A DNA stretch of 64,000 bases from assembly GCF_002776525.5 (NCBI RefSeq), contig NC_045449.1, positions 6,387,102 to 6,451,101 of the forward strand, written 5' to 3'. Shown here piece after piece: positions 31,641 through 43,442 of this stretch. How positions within the stretch are numbered: the stretch's first letter is position 1; every line of letters starts with the position of its first letter. A program made the translations under genes and the position numbers. The notes beneath the pieces are model-generated. The model saw only the letters and a program-made list of their open reading frames with translations, was not told where the DNA came from and ran no database searches. This DNA comes from Piliocolobus tephrosceles (Eukaryota > Chordata > Mammalia > Primates > Cercopithecidae).

Positions 31641-32929
31641 CCTCAGCCTTGAGCGGGGTGAGGGCGGGGGGTGGTCGCACAGCGGGAATTGCCACCAGCG
31701 TGTCCCGTCTCCACAGCGCGCTAGTCCAAGGCGCGGCGCCGGCCCAGCCCAGCGCTTGGCACAGTCAACGACCACAGGGAGGAGAAGGTGAAAGCAGGAG
31801 CGGACCTTCCCACCTGCCGTCCCTGTCCCCTCAGAACGGAGTCCTGGGGCCGGCTGCTCGGCCCTGTCCTGTCTCTCTGGCTCAGTCCCCTCACTCTGAT
31901 ACGTCTCCTCCTCTCAGAGCCTCCAAGGAAGGGTGTGGGCTCTGGAGGGAGCGGGGCTCAGCCGGGTGCCCCTCCCGCCCGTCCCCGCCGGGGCTGAGCC
32001 TCTTCTGTCGCCCGCAGGAGATAGAAATCAAGGTGGAAGTATCGGAGTACCTGGGGCCGCTGCTGTTTGTGAAACTGCGCAAATGGCACCTCCTTCAGGA
32101 CGACGCCTGGTTCTGCAGCTGGATCTCCGTGCAGGGCCCCGGAGCCGGGGACGAGGTCAGGTTCCCTTGTTACCGCTGGGTGGAGGGCGGCGGCGTCCTG
32201 AGCCTGCCCGAAGGCACCGGTGAGTGCGGGGCTGGGGGTGTCAGGAGGCCTCTGGGGTGCGAGAGAAGCTGGGGGGATGCGCGTGTGGAGAAGAGAGCGC
32301 AGGATGGAGGTGCTGGAACCTGGAGCCCCGGGGTCTTTGGGGGTGTCGAAGGGGCGGTGGCTGCAGCTGGCACAGAGTGGCTGGAGCCTGGGGGAGGGGC
32401 CACACAGAAGGACGGGGTGATGAGGCTCTCCTGGCAGGGGCGAGAAGAGGATCTCACCAAAAGTCACTGGCCAAGTCCTCCCCTGTCCTTCCAAGCCTCA
32501 CTGTGGGCGATGACCCTCAGGGCCTGTTCCAGAAACACCAGGAAAAGGAGCTGGAAGAGAGAAGGAGGCTGTACCCGTGAGCCCTTCTCCCCTGGCCCCA
32601 CCTGAGCTGCTGATGCTTCCAGCACCCAAGCCTGATTTCCTTCCTGCCCCACAGGTGGGGAAAACTGGAAGGATGGGTTAATTCTGAGTGTGGCTGGGGC
32701 GAAACTATGTGACCTCCCTGTGGATGAGCGATTTCTAGAAGACAAGAGAGTTGACTTTGAGGTTTCACTGGCCAAGGGGTGAGAGCAAGGGGAGGCTGGG
32801 TGAGAGGGAGGTGTCCTGGTCTAGTGGAAGCCAAGGGGCTTATGGGCTGTACTGCACTGGACTGGCCCAAGATGGGTGCCTGTGGTGCTCAAGTTGGAGT
32901 CTCCCAATGATGCTCAAACCCTTTGCCCA

Positions 32930-33200
32930 TGGTGGCTCGCGCCTATAAAGACTGAGGCGGGCAGATCATGACATTAAGAAATTGAGACCATCCTGGCCAA
33001 TATGGTGAAACCCTGTCTCTACTAAAAATACAAAAATTAGCTGGGTGTGGTGGTGCACGCCTGTAGTCCTAGCTACTCAGGAGGCTAAGGCAGGAGAATT
33101 GCTTGAGCCCTGGAGGTGGAGATTGCAGTGAGCCGAGTTTGCGCCACTGCACTCCAGCCTGGTGACAGAGCGAGACTCGGTTTAAAAAATAAAATAAAAT
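32930..33200 (+). repeat. Alu inside ALOX15P1 exon 5
   Basis: 5' end degraded (CCCATGGTGGCTCGCGCCTA, then a short deletion of the AATCCCAGCACTTTGGGAGG segment). The tail is AAATAAAATAAAATAA and abuts the exon 5 codons for NVLTCW. Confidence 0.92.
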
Positions 33201-33959
33201 AATGTTCTGACTTGCTGGAGCTATCTGAATGACTTCAACTGGATTTTTTGGTGTGGCCAGAGCAAGGTGGTTGGTCAGTCCCCCCACCCCAATATGTCTC
33301 CCAGGACCCTTACCCCCAGATCCCACCCAACCCAGGGGAACTGAAAGAAGCAGGGTGTGGAGAACAGAGACTGGGTCCCTCTGGTAGGCTGGAGTCAAGG
33401 GGGCATGGTTGGTGGGGTTGGAAGGACCAAGAGCTCAGATCCCACAACTTGCTAAACAACTGCCTTCCCCAGAGCGCGTGTGGGACTCCTGGAAGGAAGA
33501 TGCCTTATTTGGGTACCAGTTTCTTAATGGCGCCAACCCCATGGTGCTGAGACGCTCTGTTCACCTTCCTGCCTACCTCGTGTTTCCTCCAGGCATGGAG
33601 GAACTGCAGGCCCAGCTGGAGAAGAAGCTGGAGGTACGGACATCAGAGCCCTCAGGAGGCTCAACAGTGAAGTGCGGTGGGCTAGCGTCAATGATGCTGC
33701 TGCGGGACCCACTGTGGGCCTGGCTTGCTGCCAGCCAGCAAGGAGGGATTCTGCAGGAGAGGTCCTGAGGGATCCTGGAGAAGCTCAGCTGCTCGGCCTC
33801 CTTCCCACACGAGAGTAGCTGCGGAGGGAGGGCGTGCAAGCTGGAATGGTTGATAGAAACAGGGTCAAATGAAGAAACATAACTGGCCCTTGGTGCTAGG
33901 GATTCAGGGAGTGTGCAGAGTAAGAGAATCAGGGTCACAGTGCTGTGGCTGTTAATCAA

Positions 33960-34130
33960 GAGGCAACATGGAACAACAGAGAGGAAATTCATGGGATTAC
34001 AGGGCAGATAGGCTTGGATGTGAATCCTGGTTCTGCTATTTGTAAGCTGTGTGACCTCAGGCAAAATACCCAACCTCTCTGTTTCCTCCTCTGTGCAATT
34101 GAGGCTCATTCAACTATATATAAAAATTAT
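33960..34130 (+). repeat. MIR
   Basis: GTGAATCCTGGTTCTGCTAT and GTAAGCTGTGTGACCTCAGG are MIR core sequence; an Alu follows directly. Confidence 0.8.
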
Positions 34131-34131
34131 A

Positions 34132-34440
34132 AGGCAGGGCACAGTGGCTTGCACCTGTAATTCCAACACTTTGGGAGGTCAAGGCGGGAGGATCACCTGA
34201 GCCCAGAAGTTGGAGGCCAGCCTAGGCAACATGGTGAAACCCTGTCTCTACAAAAATATAAAAATTAGCATCTGTAATTTTTGGTGTAGTGGCATGCACC
34301 TGTAGTCCCACCTATTTGGAGGCTGAGGTGGGAGGATCACCTGGGCCCAAGGAAGTCAAGGCTGCAGTGAGCCGTGGTGATCCTGCCATGGCATTCCAGC
34401 CTGGGCAACAGAGTTATACCCTGGCTCAAAAACAAAAAAC
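34132..34440 (+). repeat. Alu
   Basis: Old-type Alu in ALOX15P1 intron 6: starts GGCAGGGCACAGTGGCTTGC, carries a small insertion near 34268 and ends in CAAAAACAAAAAAC. Confidence 0.92.
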
Positions 34441-34740
34441 AATGATATGAGGCAATAAGCACATGATCCATTACCTAGAACAAAGTAGGTGATGGAGACA
34501 AGTTAGCTCCTCTCTCTCTCTTCCCCCTCGGAGGAATCAGAGTAGGAAGAAGATGCTTTATGCTGATAGCAGCCCTTGACCTCTTCCCCCACCCAGGGAG
34601 GCACCCTGTTTGAAGCTGACTTCTCCCTGCTGGATGGGATCAAGGCCAACGTCATTCTCTGTAGCCAGCAGTACCTGGCTGCCCCTCTGGTCATGCTGAA
34701 ACTGCAGCCTGATGGGAAACTCTTGCCCATGGTCATCCAG

Positions 34741-35877
34741 GTGAGAGGACTCAGGATTTCTGCTCCCAGTCTCCAGCTTTCTTAAGCTCAGCCCCTTATC
34801 GAAATTCACTGAGCACCATCTGCAAAGGCACTGGGCTAAGGCACTGGGAGAAACCAAAGGAGAAAATGCGCCAAGTCTCTGATTCAAAGGCCTTGCAGTG
34901 TAGCTGGAGAGACACTTGGGGCCAGTCTGCAGAAGCTCCGGGACTGAGGAAGTGGACAGAGACAGCCCAGGAGGGGTCAGGGGAGGTGGGATGTCATGAG
35001 CCTTGGAGGATGGCCAGGTCTCAGACAAGCAGGAGGGAGAGAAAGGACCAGTCCTCAGTGGCAACACAGAGTGGGCGAGAGGCTGAGGTAGAGGAGTCAG
35101 GAGACTCCTAGGGGACTGTTGGACTGGGGCCAGACTAAGCCAGGCTAGGGAGTATGAGGTGGGAAGCTGGAGAAGGCTGTCATGAAACGTGCTGTGGGCA
35201 TGCGGTGTGGGCAGTGGTGTTTAGGGTGGGTTGGAGAGGGAGATGCTAGAAACGGGCTGGGGCGACCTGCCCCAGCACTGACCCCAGGAGGAGGGGGGCT
35301 CAGATGTGGGTGGTGATCGTCGGGATGGAGAGGACAGGTGGATGCGAGTGCAGAGGGAGATCAAGGAGAGGGGAAAGGGGAGCCAGGCCAGGTGCCTGCA
35401 GAAGTAGCACCAATAAAGAGAACAGGGTGCCCCGGTAGACTTTTGTCTGGCCAATGTTGAGGTAATGGGAAGACATTTAAATTGTCCAGCAGGCAGCTGA
35501 GAATGAGATTCAGTTATTTGTGTAGAGGTGGGGCCAGAAGATGAGATTTCGAAAAAACAGTGTGGGACGAAGGAAGCAGGCGGTTTGCATCTTGTTCACA
35601 CTTCGGGGACTGAAAGGGGAAGTGGAGGCCGGAGGAGGCACCAGAAGAGCAGTTTCTGCAGAATGCTGGAGGCAAAGCAGCTTGCAGGGTGCTAATGCAC
35701 CGAGCGGGTAGGAAGGGGAGGGGAGGAAATGGGAGCTGTAGGGAGCGGCAGCAGTGAGATGGGGAAAGCGAAACACGTTTGGAGGATGAACGGCAAGGTT
35801 AACATGCAAGGGGGGGCGGGAATCGCTGAGCGCCCGGCACTCATGCCTTCTCTCCCCACACCTTGTCCCTGCTCCAG
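34741..35877 (+). other. ALOX15P1 intron 7
   Basis: About 1.1 kb, purine-rich. 35430-35560 resembles the distal part of the unnamed ancient dispersed repeat seen at 24720 and 28490. No exon. Confidence 0.5.
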
Positions 35878-36087
35878 CTCCAACTGCCCAGCACAGGATC
35901 CCCACAACCTCCCCTTTTCTTGCCCACGGATCCTCCAGTGGACTGGCTTCTGGCCAAATGCTGGGTCCTCAGCTCTGACTTCCAGCTCCATGAACTGCAG
36001 TCTCATCTTCTGAGGGGATGCTTGATGGCTGAGGTTATTGCTGTGGCCACCGTGAGGTGCCTGCCATCCATACATCCTATCTTCAAG

Positions 36088-36660
36088 GTGACACCTTATT
36101 CCCTTCTCTCCTGTATTCAGCTGAATATTTGATAGGGACCTTTGTTTCTCTAGAGTTCTCTTTCTGTACAACACCCTCAATTTCATCATGCCGCCCTGTG
36201 TATTCTGGCTGTATTGGCCTCCCAGTACTGCCAGCTTTCTCTGTCTCCTGAACTCAGGAAGATGATAGGGTTGCTATCCATACTCTGCCGCATGGAGAGC
36301 TTTCTCCAGGCAGTAAGCTGGGACAATTATGGGGCCCGCTTTTGTCTGTTTCTTCAGTGATTTCAGGCAAGAGGGTAAATCCAGCTCCTTACTTCACTCC
36401 AGCTGGAGGTCTCCTCCTCATTATTTTATATACATGTTGTGGAAGATTAACTTTACAATTTAGTTTTTAGATAACAATATTCAGACAGGACTGCAACTCC
36501 ATTTATGGAGTAATTATCATAGCTCAGAGATGAATATTACTACTCTCTCCCAGAGATGGATGCAGTGACTTTTGGGACTTTGTGTGTCTCTTTTCTCAAG
36601 GAGAGACGAATAGCATCTTTATTTCTATGAAGAATAGTTGCATTGTGTTAGACAGAAAAG
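36088..36660. other. Sequence downstream of the last ALOX15P1 exon
   Basis: I searched by eye for exon 9 (LIIPHLRYTLEIN-type) and did not find it. No other feature recognised. Confidence 0.5.
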
Positions 36661-36965
36661 AACATTTTATTTTATTTTATTTTAGAAACAGTCTCACTTT
36701 CTCAGCCAGGCTGGAGTGCAGTGGCATGACCTCGGCTCACTGCAACCTCCGTCTCCCAGGCTCAAGCAATTGTCCTGCCTCAGCCTCCCGAGTAGCTGAG
36801 ATTACAGGCATGTGCCACCACGCCCGGTTAATTTCTGTATTTTTAGTAGAGACGAGGTTTCACCATGTTGGCCAGACTGGTCTTGAACTCCTGACTTCAG
36901 GTAATCTGCCCGCCTCAGCCTCCCAAAGTACTGGGATTACAGGTGTGAGCCACCACGCCCGGCCC
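36661..36965 (-). repeat. Alu with (TTTTA)n tail
   Basis: Reverse full-length Alu. The tail side is four ATTTT units. It explains the 132-codon open frame at 36582-36980. Confidence 0.93.
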
Positions 36966-37735
36966 ATTTTTTCTTTTTAGTATGGAAGTTTAAATATAAA
37001 TGCTGATTAACCAATAGAACTGACTGTGGCAGTTAGGCTTTGCCCTTGGCTCCAACCCTCTACCTTCTAAAATCAGCTTTGTGTCTAAGGCTAGGTCTCT
37101 GCAAGTCATATTCCTGCCTTGCCAGCTGGCTCCGTGTTGAACTCATACCAGTAACTACTTCACCCTGGTAGCGGCCCTGCCTTCCCTCAGTGGCCGCTAA
37201 TCCACTTTGCAAAGCTGAATCCACTTTGCAACTTTCTAATGTTTGAAGGAGCAGTTTTATTGCATCCCTGTTCAGAATACCAGCACCAGCCAACTGGCAC
37301 CCCTTATCAAAAGTCTGAGTTTCAGCTCTCCAGGGTCCTTCCTCCAAGTTTCCAAAGTTTTAGTAATTCCAGGTTCTGTTCTTTCCTGGCTACTAGTGGG
37401 GTAAAGCATCCTTTCATATGTTTACTGCCCCTTTGGGTTTCCTTTTCTGTGACTTCTCTGTTCATATCTTTGCTCGTTTTGCTTCTTTCATGTCTTTTTC
37501 TTGCTAGAATCCTTTAAATATTCTGAAGACAAATTCTCACTTATTTGCATTGCAAACATATTCTCAAAGTTTTTGGCTTGTCCCCATCTTTTAAATGTTT
37601 TTAAAATTTCAGAAGACAGTTTCTCAGCTTTTACCATGTGCCTTTATGTTTCCTGGTTTCCATCTCTGATTTTATTTTATAATGGCAACAATGTGTTTCT
37701 GTCTTTGTTTAAGTGGTCCACCAGGATTGCTATCC
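36966..37735 (-). repeat. Ancient repeat and old L1 fragments
   Basis: 37400-37700 resembles antisense old L1 (GACTTCTCTGTTCATATCTT, CATGTCTTTTTCTTGCTAGA). 37020-37230 looks like an unnamed ancient repeat. Low certainty. Confidence 0.4.
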
Positions 37736-38780
37736 CAGTGGTTTTTAAACTGCAGTCAAAACATTAAAGACTGGTGAAATCAATTTAGGGGGTCCCAGGC
37801 AGCATTTAAAAAAAATGAAATAGAGTAGAACAAAAAATATCGGTAGAACAATATCAGAATACATCACACTGTTTCATAGGAAGAAAGGAATGAAAGAGGA
37901 AAGGGGAAGAAAGGAGGTGGGTTTGGACAATTTATGTTATTTTTTATTTATTTATTTTTGAGACAGAGTCTCAGTCTGTCACCCGGGCTGGAGTGCAGTG
38001 GCTCACTGCAACGGCTCACTGCAACCTCTGCCTCCCAGGTTCAAGCATTTCTCCTGCCTCAGCTTCCCGAGTAGCTGGGATTACAGGCGCCCACCATGCC
38101 TGGCTAATTTTTGTATTTTTAGTAGAGATGGGGTTTCCCCATGTTGGCCGGACTGGTCTTGAACTCCTGACCTCAGGTGATCCTCCTGCCTTCGCCTCCC
38201 AAAGTGCTGGGATTACAGACATGAGCCACCACACCTGGCCGGGTTTGGACAATTTAATTATCACCCAGTGTCAAAGTTTTCATTACAATGTTGCAGCAAG
38301 AAATGAGGCTTCTGCCAAGTCAATTCAACAAGTACCTATAGGTAAGGACACTTTACAGGAAAAGAGAATGACTAGATAATCATTGTTAGACTGGATGCAA
38401 GAAAAGAAAGAAAGGAAGTTCTAGTTAAGGATTATTAGATTTATTAAAAGACAGTTAAAGGCCTTGGATTCCTTCCCTCCAGGGTTGACATTAGCTGAGT
38501 GCATAGCTAACTGGTTTCTAAGAAGAGGTGATAATCTCATCAAAATTCATCAGAAAATGGCTTAAGCATTTAATCAGACATACAATTGATTTCCAAGAAG
38601 AGTTTTGTGGCCTCTATTCCCAAAACATCCCTATCCCAGCCAGCGTGTGGGACAATCTTTTATTTTACAGTGTATATATTTTATGAAAACTTGTATTTCA
38701 CTACATATGTACCATATCTTGAAGCAAACTTCATTTTTGTCTGTGTGTCACTGCCAGTAAGGTTTGAAAAACACCGCTGT
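37736..38780. mobile_element. hAT-like DNA transposon remnant with nested Alu
   Basis: Outer ends CAGTGGTTTTTAAAC (37736) and GTTTGAAAAACACCGCTG (about 38780) are imperfect inverted repeats of hAT/Charlie type. The Alu at 37940-38241 splits it. No transposase frame; no clear 8-bp target duplication. Confidence 0.5.
37940..38241 (-). repeat. Alu
   Basis: Reverse Alu with a TTTATTTATTTATTTTTG tail and a short internal duplication of the CGGCTCACTGCAAC segment near 38000-38026. Confidence 0.93.
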
Positions 38781-39221
38781 GTTCTTAAGAGCTGAGATCC
38801 AGCCAAGGCCCCACAAATTCCTGGGGTCCCTAAACCTGTCCTTGCCTGCAGTAAACCTCTCTATCTTTGCAGGCACCTAGAGGAGGTTCTCCTGGATATC
38901 TTCACAGGCATCCTGCATACCTGTTAAACTCAGAAGTCTGTCCATCCCAGGTCTGCTTTTTGCCTCATAAGATTTCATTTGTAAAAGGGTCCCAATGCTA
39001 AAACAAAATGTTTGAACATCGTCAAGCTAATCTAATCCCACTGTTTTACTGTGATGAAACTGGGGCTGAGAGTGAGAACACCTTGCCAGTTGCATGGCAT
39101 TTGGCCCACCTGCAGTGGCACTGCCCCCTCCAGTCTACCAGAGTAGCAAAGATTTCACCAGTGGAAACTCATGTATTTAGTGTTAATGGCCTGTCCACGT
39201 TTCCCTTTAAAAGGACCAGGA

Positions 39222-39527
39222 GAGGCCTGGCATGGTGGCTCATGCCTGTAATCCCAGCACTTTGGAAGGCCGAGGCGGGCGGATCACGAGGTCAAGAGAT
39301 CGAGACCATCCTGGCCAACATGGTGAAACCCCGTCTGTACTGAAAATACAAAAATTAGCTGGGTGTGGTGGCACATGCCTGTAGTCCCAGCTACTTGGGG
39401 GGCTGAGGCAGGAGAATCACTTGAACCCGGGAGGCAGAGGTTGCAGTGAGCCAAGATCGCACCACTGCACTGCAGCCTGGTGACAGAGCGAGATTCCATG
39501 TCAAAAAAAAAAAAAAAAAAAAAAAAG
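39222..39527 (+). repeat. Alu
   Basis: Full length; 5' GGCCTGGCATGGTGGCTCAT, uninterrupted A tail of about 24. Flanks GACCAGGAGAG on both sides form the target duplication (GGACCAGGAGAG before, AGACCAGGAGAG after). Confidence 0.95.
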
Positions 39528-39748
39528 ACCAGGAGAGAAGGGCTAAGTAATTAAATTAAATTTCTCCTTAGTGTGTATTCATTGATCACATTTTTTTTTT
39601 TTTTAAACCAAGGTTACTTCACCCATTAGTCATGATAGGGTATAGTCCTAAAGTCTGTGAATTTTTCAAAGGCCTGCAAAAATGGTTGAGGCCCAAAAAA
39701 TTGATTGGCTTCAAAATACAAAAAGAAAACAAAATTGAAATTAATAAG

Positions 39749-40157
39749 TGATATAGTTTGGATATTTGTTCCCTCGATCTCCTGTTGAAATTTGATTCCC
39801 GGTGTTTGAGATGGGACCTAATGGGAGGTATTTGGACCATGGGGACGGTTCCCTCATGAATGGCTTGGTGCTATTCTTGCAGAATTGAGTTCTCACTCCT
39901 GGTTCCAGCGGGACATCGCTGTTAAAAACAGTCTGGCACCTCCCCTTTCTCTTGCTCCTTTGCTCTCTCCCTGTGATGCCTGCTCCCCTTCGCCTTCCAC
40001 CATGAGTAGAAGCCCCCTGAAGCCCTCGCCAGAAGCAGAGGATGGTGCTATGCTTCTTGTACAGCCTGTAGAACTGTGAACCAAATAAATCTGTTTTCTT
40101 TACAAATAATCCAGCCTCACGTGTTCCTTTATAGCAATGCAAAATCGACTAAGTCCA
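39749..40157 (+). mobile_element. MaLR solo LTR (MSTA/MSTB type)
   Basis: TGATATAGTTTGGATA start, then CCTAATGGGAGGTATTTGGA, CCTCATGAATGGCTTGGTGC and ACCAAATAAATCTGTTTTCT in LTR order, ending GCAAAATCGACTAAGTCC. No internal region. Confidence 0.9.
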
Positions 40158-40378
40158 GATATGCATAAAGTATGCGTCATAAATAAGATCTCCAAAACTA
40201 AGAATGTATATGACCTAGGAAGGTCTCAGAATGGCTCTGTCAGGGTGTTTCTACACTGATATCCGGGCTCCGAGGAGATGATCGTGTGGCGCCTCCTCTC
40301 TAAAAGTCCTAAGACTGATAGATTCAGCACAGCATTTGGCCAGGAGTGGCCTAAGACAATACATTTCTTTTTTTCAAC

Positions 40379-40686
40379 TTTACTGTTTTGAGATAGAGTC
40401 TTGCTTTGTCGCCCAGGCTGGAGTGCAATGGCACCATCTCGGCTCACTGCAACCTCCTCCTCCCGGGTTCAAGCGATTCTCTTGCCTCAGCCTCCCAAGT
40501 AGCTGAGATTATAGGCACGCGCCATCACACCCAGCTAATTTTTTTTTTTTTTTTTTTTGGTATTTTTAGTAGAAACGGGATTTCACAGTGTTGGCCAGGC
40601 TGGTCTCGAACTCCTGACCTCAGGTGATCTGCCTGCCTCGTCCTCCCAAAGTGCTGGGATTACAGGTGTAAGCCACTGCCCTGGCC
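40379..40686 (-). repeat. Alu with long internal T tract
   Basis: Reverse Alu. The central TTTTTGTATTTTTAG linker has expanded to a run of about 18 T near 40540-40558. Confidence 0.93.
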
Positions 40687-40878
40687 CATTTCTTCCCATC
40701 GACTGAGAAATTACTCTGATGAGTAGCTGGCCTCAGATAAGTGAATTCATCTCACTGGGCCTTACCGTCCCCACTGTAAAATGAGGTGTTTGGACACATC
40801 TCCTAATCTGTGATTCCCAAAGTGAGAAATGCAGGCCACTGCTGGTGTGCAAGGTAATGTTCACTGATATAGAGACAA

Positions 40879-41170
40879 ACCTTTTTTTTTTTTAAAACGG
40901 AGTTTTGCTCTGTCTCCCAGGCTGGAGCGCAATGGTACAATCTCCGCTTACTGCAACCTTCCTGGGTTCATGCGATTCTCCAGTCTCAGCTTCCTGAGTA
41001 GCTGGGATTACAGGCACCTGCCACCACAGTCGGCTAATTTTTGTATTTTTAGTAGAGATGGGGTTTCACCATGTTGACCAGGTGGGTCTCTAACTCCCGA
41101 CCTCAGGTGATCCGCCCACCTTGGCTTCCCAAAGTGCTGGGATTACAAGTGTGAGCCACCGAGCCCGGCT
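40879..41170 (-). repeat. Alu
   Basis: Reverse Alu with a short deletion in the CAACCTTCCTGGGTTCATGC segment (the CCGCCTCC block is missing). Confidence 0.92.
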
Positions 41171-41561
41171 GAACATTTTTTTATATTGATAGTTAAATGT
41201 TTAATTTAGTGTGCATCAGGAAAAAATATAACTGGCCCTCAAACTTGTCATTTTTCCTAGTTTTTTTTTACTTAGGCTATTTTGAGCATTTAAAAATGTT
41301 TAAGTGAATTGATTTAAAGAAAAGAAGCTAATTACATGAACAGTTGACCTTGGAGGTGGCTAAAATTTCCAAAGTGGTATGGTACACACTGACGTTTGGG
41401 AAACTATTGTACTAGTTTAGTATACTAAATTGATGTTTCCAAATCCCAGAAAACCTGAGGGTGTTACATCAGTTTGGTGGATTGCAACATTTTTTAATTA
41501 ATTAAATAAAATATAAAAATATAGAAAATATCAGAGGGCTCACACATAGTAAGGGTAATTT

Positions 41562-41844
41562 TTTTTTTTTCGTGCTCTTGTCGCCCAGGCTGGAGTGCAA
41601 TGGCACAATCTCAGCTCACTGCAACCTCTGCCTCCCAGATTCAAGCAATCCTCCTGCCTTAGCCTCCCGAGTAGCTAGAATTACAGGCGTACACCATCAC
41701 ACCCGGCTAATTTTTGTATCTTTAGTAGAGACAGGGTTTCACCATGTTGGCCAGGCTGGTCTCAAACTCCTGACCTCAGGTGATCCACCTGCCTCCGCCT
41801 CGCAAAGTGCCGGGATTACAGGCGTGAGCCACAGCGCCTGGCTG
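41562..41844 (-). repeat. Alu
   Basis: Reverse Alu starting with a T tract then CGTGCTCTTGTCGCCCAGG; the usual GAGACGGAGTCT segment is shortened. Confidence 0.92.
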
Positions 41845-42284
41845 GTAAAAATTATTTCGTGAAACTTTTTTGTTTGGAATCACAGTGTAAAATATATTTC
41901 TGGGAGTCATGGTCAAAAAAGTTGGGGAAAAGTGCGTCTCTAAGGTCTCTCCGGATTAGTGAGTGCCCCCTCTTGAGTTCCTGGCCATCTGTCAAGCGTG
42001 TGCCATGACAGACAATGTACAGTAGAGGGCAGACAATCCCCGCACAGCAGCAAAGGCTGGACTTCGGAGGAGTTGGAAACCACAGGGGAATGCCAAGCAG
42101 GACAGAAGCCTGAAGCCAGGCCTGAAGCTTCTGAGAGAGACAGGGCACAAGTACCCCGTCCTCCTGGGCATCGCAGCACTCTCTGTGTGATATGACCGCA
42201 GCCACTTTCCAGTCGCCATTCACAGGCTGGATCCTTTGGATATTTTTCACCTCCCTGGGAATACTTCAGGTGTCTAGTTAGTTA
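41845..42284. other. Single-copy island between Alus
   Basis: About 440 bases, moderately GC-rich, open in several overlapping frames on both strands (up to 132 codons) without recognisable homology or splice structure. Confidence 0.4.
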
Positions 42285-42285
42285 C

Positions 42286-42594
42286 ATTTTTTTTTTCTTT
42301 TCTTTTTTTTGAAATGGAGATTCACTATTGTTGCTCAGGCTGGAGTGCAGTGGTGCAATCTCGGCTCACTGCAACCTCCACCTCCCAGGTTCAAGCGATT
42401 CTCCTGCCTCAGCTTCCTGAGTAGCTGGAATTATAGGCATGCGCCACGATGTCCGGCTAACTTTTCGTAGTTTTAGTAGAGACGGGGTTTCACCATGTTG
42501 GCCAGGCTGGTCTCAAACTCCTGACCTCAAGGGATCCACCCGCCTCGGCCTCCCGAAGTGTGGGATTACAGGCGTGAGCCACCGCGTCCGGCCG
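42286..42594 (-). repeat. Alu
   Basis: Reverse full-length Alu with a TTTTTTTTTCTTTTC tail side. Confidence 0.93.
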
Positions 42595-42635
42595 TGTCTA
42601 GTTACTTTTAAACCAAGGTCCTGTAAAACCATCCT

Positions 42636-42908
42636 CGTCCTGTAGCCCAGGTTGGAGTGCAATGGCGTGATCTCAGCTCACTGCAACCTCCACCTCCCGG
42701 GTTCAAGCGATTCTCCTGCCTCAGCCCCCTCGAGTAGCTGGGACTACAGGTGTGCGCCACCACGCTCGGCTAATTTTTGTATTTTGAGTAGAGACAGGGT
42801 TTCGCCATGTTGGCTAGGCTGGTCTCGAACTCCTGACCTCAGGTGATTCATCTGCCTCAGCCTCCCAAAGCGCAAAGGGATTACAGATGTGAGCCACTGC
42901 ACCTGGCC
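42636..42908 (-). repeat. Alu, tail side missing
   Basis: Begins at CCTGTAGCCCAGGTTGGAGT with no T tract, so about the last 25 bases and the tail of the element are lost. The other end is complete. Confidence 0.9.
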
Positions 42909-42944
42909 TGAAGCTTTAATATTGAAGAGCAGCGAACACACACT

Positions 42945-43160
42945 GAGCTCTCAGTCTCCCCCAGGCACTGTTGGCAGCACTCTGCATGTACTGACTCATG
43001 CACTCCTCACATCTGGATGAGGTAGGTCAGGACACTGGGGATTGAGAAAGTTAGGTGACTTACCCAGCATTCCTGGCTAGGAAGAAGCAGAGCCAGGATC
43101 CAAACCCAGGCCAGCTGGCTCCAGAGTTTATGCTCTTAAACACCAGCCACTGTTGGTACA
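42945..43160 (-). repeat. MIR
   Basis: Antisense MIR: ACTGACTCATGCACTCCTCA, TTAGGTGACTTACCCAGCAT and CTCCAGAGTTTATGCTCTTA. Confidence 0.85.
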
Positions 43161-43442
43161 AGAGGAATAAATGCCCAGTCTTCTACCTACTGTATCTACT
43201 TCTTCTAAGGATACTGAGGGTGTGATGTGGTTAGGAGAAACCCTGGAGGCCATCAGAAGAGCAGGGGACATTCAAGCCCAAGATAGGAAGAACGGGTAGA
43301 CACCATTCTGCTATCTGAAGGGCTGTCTTTGCCAGAGGCAGCCTCAAGGGCAGAACTAGAATCAAATGGTGAAAAGCTAGGAGGATTTCGGCTCAGAAAA
43401 AAAAAAAAAAGAAAAGACTTTTAAAAATGTACTGTAAAATCT

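Larger units (their letters stand above)
32018..36087 (+). pseudogene. ALOX15P1: ALOX15P1, 15-lipoxygenase pseudogene (exons 2-8)
   Basis: Seven exon remnants align with ALOX15 in order: exon 2 32018-32219 (202 nt, PLAT domain, EYLGPLLFVKLRKWHLL), exon 3 32495-32576 (82), exon 4 32655-32778 (124, one extra base), exon 5 3' part 33201-33273, exon 6 33473-33633 (161), exon 7 34597-34740 (144) and exon 8 35878-36087 (210). Sizes equal those of ALOX15 as I recall them except exons 4 and 5. Defects: the acceptor before exon 3 reads AA instead of AG; an A is inserted early in exon 4 (GGGGAAAACTGG); an Alu replaces the 5' part of exon 5. I found no exon 1 and no exons 9-14, which carry the iron-binding histidines and C-terminal Ile. 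Remaining frames are free of stops, suggesting late or mild decay. It cannot encode an active lipoxygenase. Confidence 0.93.

Noticed and set aside
31610..32605. 331-codon plus-strand open frame
   Set aside because: It runs through ALOX15P1 exon 2 and into intron sequence; only the exon 2 part has homology, so the long frame is accidental.
36582..36980. Open frames with the LECSG...AHCNL...SRVAEI pattern here and at many other sites
   Set aside because: These are translations of Alu elements in antisense, not genes.
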